Assembly: GCF_900109545.1 (NCBI RefSeq)
Contig: NZ_FOAP01000008.1
Location: forward strand, 1 to 64,000
From: Stigmatella aurantiaca
GTDB lineage: Bacteria > Myxococcota > Myxococcia > Myxococcales > Myxococcaceae
Length of the DNA stretch: 64,000 bases
Reading direction: 5' to 3'
The notes beneath the pieces were generated by a model that made no database searches, was not told the DNA's origin, and worked only from the letters and a program-made list of their open reading frames with translations. The number at the start of each line of letters is the position of its first letter. Position 1 is the first letter of the stretch. Below are positions 63,969 to 64,000 of this stretch, in pieces. The translations under genes were made by a program, and so were the position numbers.

Positions 63969-64000
63969 GCCTCATCGTATCCGATGTGGCGGGCCACACG

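Overview
The window is a gene-dense, very GC-rich stretch of a bacterial chromosome with mostly short intergenic gaps. Gene content points to a myxobacterium, probably Cystobacterineae (relatives of Stigmatella, Cystobacter or Archangium): a complete alternative complex III plus caa3 oxidase operon, a eukaryote-like Ser/Thr kinase with a PEGA-type tail, a kelch-repeat protein, a carotenoid ketolase, M49-like and beta/gamma-crystallin proteins, and orphan response regulators. The taxonomy is inferred; no rRNA or other marker gene is present. I saw no tRNA, rRNA, CRISPR array, insertion sequence, integrase or phage gene.

Region by region: (1) 1-4923 holds a G-rich repeat, envelope proteins and a small leftward operon (outer membrane protein, GNAT, YkgJ-type cysteine cluster protein, YheT-type hydrolase). 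(2) 4997-17846 is one leftward 12-gene respiratory unit, actABCDEF - small membrane protein - SCO - coxBACD, whose genes overlap or nearly touch; it encodes quinol oxidation, electron transfer to cytochrome c and O2 reduction by an A2-type caa3 oxidase. (3) 18265-24347 is a leftward DNA repair operon: ligase-associated exonuclease, ATP-dependent ligase, Lhr-like helicase, PdeM phosphoesterase, then an HNH nuclease. (4) 24608-32205 holds tryptophan synthesis as two converging units: trpEG rightward and aroF-trpDCFBA leftward, meeting at a 9-bp-stem hairpin.

(5) 32410-39295 carries a CPBP membrane protease, HtpG, a secreted M49-like metalloprotease, a CrtW-type ketolase and the MsrPQ periplasmic methionine sulfoxide reductase. 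(6) 39298-45311 carries a cytochrome P450 divergent from an AraC regulator, a secreted HExxH/beta-gamma-crystallin protein, a DUF4142 protein, a C45-type Ntn hydrolase and a second AraC regulator. (7) 45352-53798 has an RND efflux operon, a DoxX/HxlR divergent pair, a YaiI-type protein, pirin, a GT51 transglycosylase and an orphan response regulator. (8) 53901-59328 is a tightly coupled kinase - TPR/TonB receptor - lipoprotein operon. (9) 59661-63968 has a B12-type binding protein without a signal peptide, another response regulator, an Omp85-like barrel and a kelch protein.

Several intergenic gaps contain perfect inverted repeats, either terminator-like at gene ends or operator/leader-like just ahead of ribosome binding sites; these are listed separately. 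Functions are assigned from motifs, domain order and gene context read by eye. No database search was run.
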